Of a stretch of DNA of 64,000 nt, positions 61,717-64,000 are shown piece after piece (position 1 is the stretch's first letter; each line of letters begins with the position of its first letter). Origin of the DNA: Mycetocola saprophilus (GTDB lineage Bacteria; Actinomycetota; Actinomycetes; Actinomycetales; Microbacteriaceae); the NCBI RefSeq assembly GCF_000718085.1, contig NZ_JOEC01000002.1:930001-994000 (forward strand), written 5' to 3'. The notes beneath the pieces are model-generated. The model was not told the DNA's origin, did not search any database, and was given only the letters and a program-made list of their open reading frames with translations. Both the position numbers and the translations under genes were made by a program.

Positions 61717-62286
61717 GTGCCATCTTGGCTTATTCCCGTCCTGATCGTGGTCGCGCTTATCGTCGTGATCGGCATCTACCTCTGGTCGACCTATAACGCG
61801 CTGGTGGCACTCAAGGTCCGGGTCGATGAAGCCTGGAGCGACATCACCGTGCAGCTCAAGCGCCGTGCGGACCTGATTCCGAACCTGGTGGAAACCGTTA
61901 AGGGCTACGCCTCGCACGAGAAGAGTGTCTTTGAGGCCGTGACCCGTGCCCGTTCGGAGACCCTGACCGCTCAGGGCCCGGCCGAGGCATCCGCCGCCGA
62001 GAACCACCTGCAGTCGGCCCTGAAGTCCGTCTTCGCCGTGGCCGAGGCCTACCCGCAGCTGCAGGCCAACCAGAACTACCTTCAGCTCCAGGGCGAGCTG
62101 GTAGACACCGAGAACAAGGTTCAGGCCTCGCGTCGCTTCTACAACGGTGGCGTGCGTGAGCTCAACACCAAGATCCAGGTGTTCCCGAACAACATGTTTG
62201 CGCGCAACCTGGGCTTCACCGAGCGTGAGTTCTTCGAGGTTGCCGACGCCGCGGCCATCGCCGAGCCGCCGCGCATTCAGTTCTAG
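61717..62286 (+). CDS. lemA: LemA family protein
   Basis: 189 aa. One N-terminal membrane helix (VLIVVALIVVIGIYLWSTY), then the LemA four-helix bundle (RADLIPNLVETVKGYASHEK, SRRFYNGGVRELNTKIQVFP). GTG start with GGAAGG upstream. htpX follows 15 nt downstream; LemA-HtpX pairs are common and act together in membrane stress. Confidence 0.92.
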   Translation: MPSWLIPVLIVVALIVVIGIYLWSTYNALVALKVRVDEAWSDITVQLKRRADLIPNLVETVKGYASHEKSVFEAVTRARSETLTAQGPAEASAAENHLQSALKSVFAVAEAYPQLQANQNYLQLQGELVDTENKVQASRRFYNGGVRELNTKIQVFPNNMFARNLGFTEREFFEVADAAAIAEPPRIQF

Positions 62287-62301
62287 TTTTCCCCGCAACA
62301 C

Positions 62302-63204
62302 ATGTATCGAGCTATACGCGAAAACAAGATCAACACGGTCATCATCATGATCCTGTTTGTCTTGATCATCGGTGCGCTGGGATGGCTGGTGGGATACCTG
62401 AATCGCAGCCCCTCGATCACCATCGGTATCCTGATCGGCGGCGCCGTGTTTGCGATCTTCCAGTACTTCATGGGTTCGCGTCAGGCCCTCACGATCAGCG
62501 GTGGTCACCAGATCACCCTGGCCGATGAGCCGCGGCTGTATCGAATCGTGGAGAACCTGGCGATCACCACGGGCACCCCGATGCCGGATGTGTATCTGAT
62601 CGATGACCCCGCACCCAACGCGTTTGCGACCGGCCGGGATCCGCAGCACGCCTCGGTGGCCGCAACCACCGGGCTGCTGGAGATCATGACCGATGCCGAG
62701 CTGGAGGGCGTGATGGCCCATGAGCTGGGGCACGTGCGCAACTACGACATCCGGGTCTCGATGATCGTGTTTGCCCTGGTGGTGGTGATCGGCTTCATCT
62801 CCGACATCTTCATGCGGATGGCCTTCTGGGGTGGCCTGAGCGGTGGCCGCAACGACAATAACAACAACGGCGGCGGCAGTAACCCGGTGGTCATGATCAT
62901 CGGCCTGGTTGCCATGCTGATCGCCCCGCTGCTGGCCAGCCTGATTCAGCTGAGCGTCTCGCGCCAGCGCGAGTATCTGGCCGATGCCACCGGTGCGATG
63001 ACCACCCGGCACCCCGATGCCCTGGCCAGCGCGCTGGCCAAGCTCGACGCCTATGGGCGTCCGATGCAGCGTCAGAACTCCTCGATGGCGCACCTGTGGA
63101 TTTCCAACCCGCTGAAGTCTGGCGGTGCGGCTAAGCTCTTCAGCACCCACCCGCCGATCCCCGATCGGATCGCCCGTCTGCAGAAGATGGGTGGGGAGTT
63201 CTAA
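62302..63204 (+). CDS. htpX: HtpX-like membrane zinc metalloprotease
   Basis: 300 aa. Two N-terminal membrane helices, Zn motif MAHELGHVRNYD (HExxH), a later Glu ligand (SRQREYLADATGAMTT), and two further helices around 155-215. Degrades misfolded membrane proteins. ATG 62302. Confidence 0.93.
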   Translation: MYRAIRENKINTVIIMILFVLIIGALGWLVGYLNRSPSITIGILIGGAVFAIFQYFMGSRQALTISGGHQITLADEPRLYRIVENLAITTGTPMPDVYLIDDPAPNAFATGRDPQHASVAATTGLLEIMTDAELEGVMAHELGHVRNYDIRVSMIVFALVVVIGFISDIFMRMAFWGGLSGGRNDNNNNGGGSNPVVMIIGLVAMLIAPLLASLIQLSVSRQREYLADATGAMTTRHPDALASALAKLDAYGRPMQRQNSSMAHLWISNPLKSGGAAKLFSTHPPIPDRIARLQKMGGEF

Positions 63205-63214
63205 CCCCACTCGC

Positions 63215-63255
63215 AACACCGATGGCCCGGAGAGTTTCTCCGGGCTATCGGTGTT
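63215..63255 (+). terminator. Terminator of lemA-htpX
   Basis: 19-bp stem (63215-63233 with 63237-63255), one G-T pair, GTT loop. Confidence 0.85.
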
Positions 63256-63261
63256 CCCCGC

Positions 63262-63267
63262 TATGTT
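63262..63267 (+). promoter_or_regulatory. -10 hexamer of the last gene, leaderless type
   Basis: TATGTT, 6 nt before GTG 63274. Confidence 0.5.
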
Positions 63268-63273
63268 TAGCGT

Positions 63274-64000
63274 GTGAGTACGATGCCGAAAGCGCGCTTC
63301 CTGAGAGTGACACGGGTGCGAAAGCTAGCCGGAACCGGTGCCGCCGCACGCGGTGACCTGGTGATGATCTTCCTATTCCTGGCAGGGTGCGGGGTCGGGG
63401 GAATTCTGACCTCTCAGCTCTCGCGCCCTTTTGAGATCGGTGCGGTTGTATTCGTGTCCTGTGGCCTGCTGTATTTCTTGACCGCGGGTGCCTATGTAGG
63501 TCCCCGCCTCATCGTGGTGGTGAATCTGCCCGTGGTGCGCGTGGCTCGGACCGTCGAGGTGGCGGAGATATTGGTGCACAAGGTGGATATGACCGGGAAA
63601 CAATCCGGCTCGTGGTGGATCGACCGGATTGTGCTCGACTGCGGACCCGGTCGGCGAGATGTTCGTTTCGATGTGCGTCCTCGGTCCAGTCAACGTGCGG
63701 TGGCTCGGGTGGCGCTGGTGTGTTCGAACCTGTGGCGATCCGATGCCGATCCGCTCCGGGTCTCGATGCGCTACGGCGGCGAGTCTCGTTATGGAAGCCC
63801 GGTTCGAGCGGCCCTGACCGTCGGAAACTCGAGCGCGAGCTGGAACCGGGTGAGCCCCGAACGCGACTCGCTAACCGTCCGTCAGCTGAACCCGGATGAG
63901 GAGCTTGGCGAGAGGTTTACCGACCTGAGCGACGCACGCGCCGATGCCCTGGCCCGGGAAATCGTCACCGAGTTTGATCCGAACCATCGCACCTGGACCG
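63274..64000 (+). CDS. Two-helix membrane protein of unknown function, 3' end outside the window
   Basis: Open from GTG 63274 to the window end without a stop, about 242 codons. Basic N-terminus, two membrane helices (MIFLFLAGCGVGGILTS and GAVVFVSCGLLYFLTAGAYV), then a soluble beta-rich region (SWWIDRIVLDCGPGRRDVRF, VALVCSNLWRSDADPLRVSM) and an acidic end. No family recognised. The leaderless promoter decides the start; an ATG at 63283 is the alternative. Confidence 0.65.
   Translation, partial: MSTMPKARFLRVTRVRKLAGTGAAARGDLVMIFLFLAGCGVGGILTSQLSRPFEIGAVVFVSCGLLYFLTAGAYVGPRLIVVVNLPVVRVARTVEVAEILVHKVDMTGKQSGSWWIDRIVLDCGPGRRDVRFDVRPRSSQRAVARVALVCSNLWRSDADPLRVSMRYGGESRYGSPVRAALTVGNSSASWNRVSPERDSLTVRQLNPDEELGERFTDLSDARADALAREIVTEFDPNHRTWT

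Overview
The window is a high-GC, densely coded chromosomal segment from a Gram-positive actinobacterium, most likely Microbacteriaceae. This rests on the gene content (LCP wall enzyme, HhH glycosylase after an ABC-F protein, glmU-prs, rplY-pth-mfd, mazG, hisS-eno-FtsB-like-DUF501, LemA-HtpX), frequent GTG starts, and many promoters that place a TANNNT hexamer exactly 6 nt before the start codon, the mark of leaderless mRNAs. The family is inferred; no rRNA is present.

Layout. 0-12 kb: ispE, a VOC protein, LCP, ABC-F plus glycosylase, PoxB divergent from a GntR-MFS pair, and the methionine importer metQ-metN-metI. 12.1-15.7 kb: a lower-GC accessory island with an HNH restriction endonuclease and a C5-cytosine methyltransferase, divergent around a helically phased GCCGAA array, and closed on the right by an internally deleted IS481-type element with both terminal inverted repeats. 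15.7-20.4 kb: MarR, tRNA-Gln(UUG), glmU-prs, a TetR/membrane protein pair with twin operators, and a mycoredoxin-like protein. 20.5-36.2 kb: sugar-acid metabolism. ManD and a GntR regulator, a TM-GAF two-gene module, gnd, uxaC (with a 48-bp tandem repeat on its 3' end), a LacI regulator, and an eight-gene-scale operon (ABC sugar importer, two TIM-barrel isomerase-like proteins, a Gfo/Idh oxidoreductase, a mannonate oxidoreductase). 36.2-51.9 kb: housekeeping genes rplY, pth, mfd, a GT-C glycosyltransferase, nhaA, mazG, hisS, eno, a FtsB-like protein, DUF501 and ndh. 51.9-53.6 kb: an unusual tRNA with a UAA anticodon and short variable loop, then a second lower-GC TM-GAF plus small-protein module. 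53.7-64 kb: ankyrin lipoprotein, SPFH protein, DUF5684-like protein, GNAT, hydrolase, family-A polymerase, a secreted Ig-repeat membrane protein, lemA-htpX, and a partial membrane protein running off the end.

How the genes fit together. UxaC (glucuronate to fructuronate), the UxuB-like reductase (fructuronate to mannonate) and ManD (mannonate to 2-keto-3-deoxygluconate) form the upper hexuronate pathway, but ManD sits apart with its own GntR regulator. KDG kinase and aldolase are not in the window. The operon's Gfo/Idh and TIM-barrel enzymes suggest that the imported substrate is a glycoside processed inside the cell. The items most worth following are the phased GCCGAA array in the restriction-modification promoter region, the two TM-GAF/small-protein modules, the short-arm UAA tRNA, the 3'-end repeats at uxaC and nhaA, and the possible keto-glycoside processing operon.
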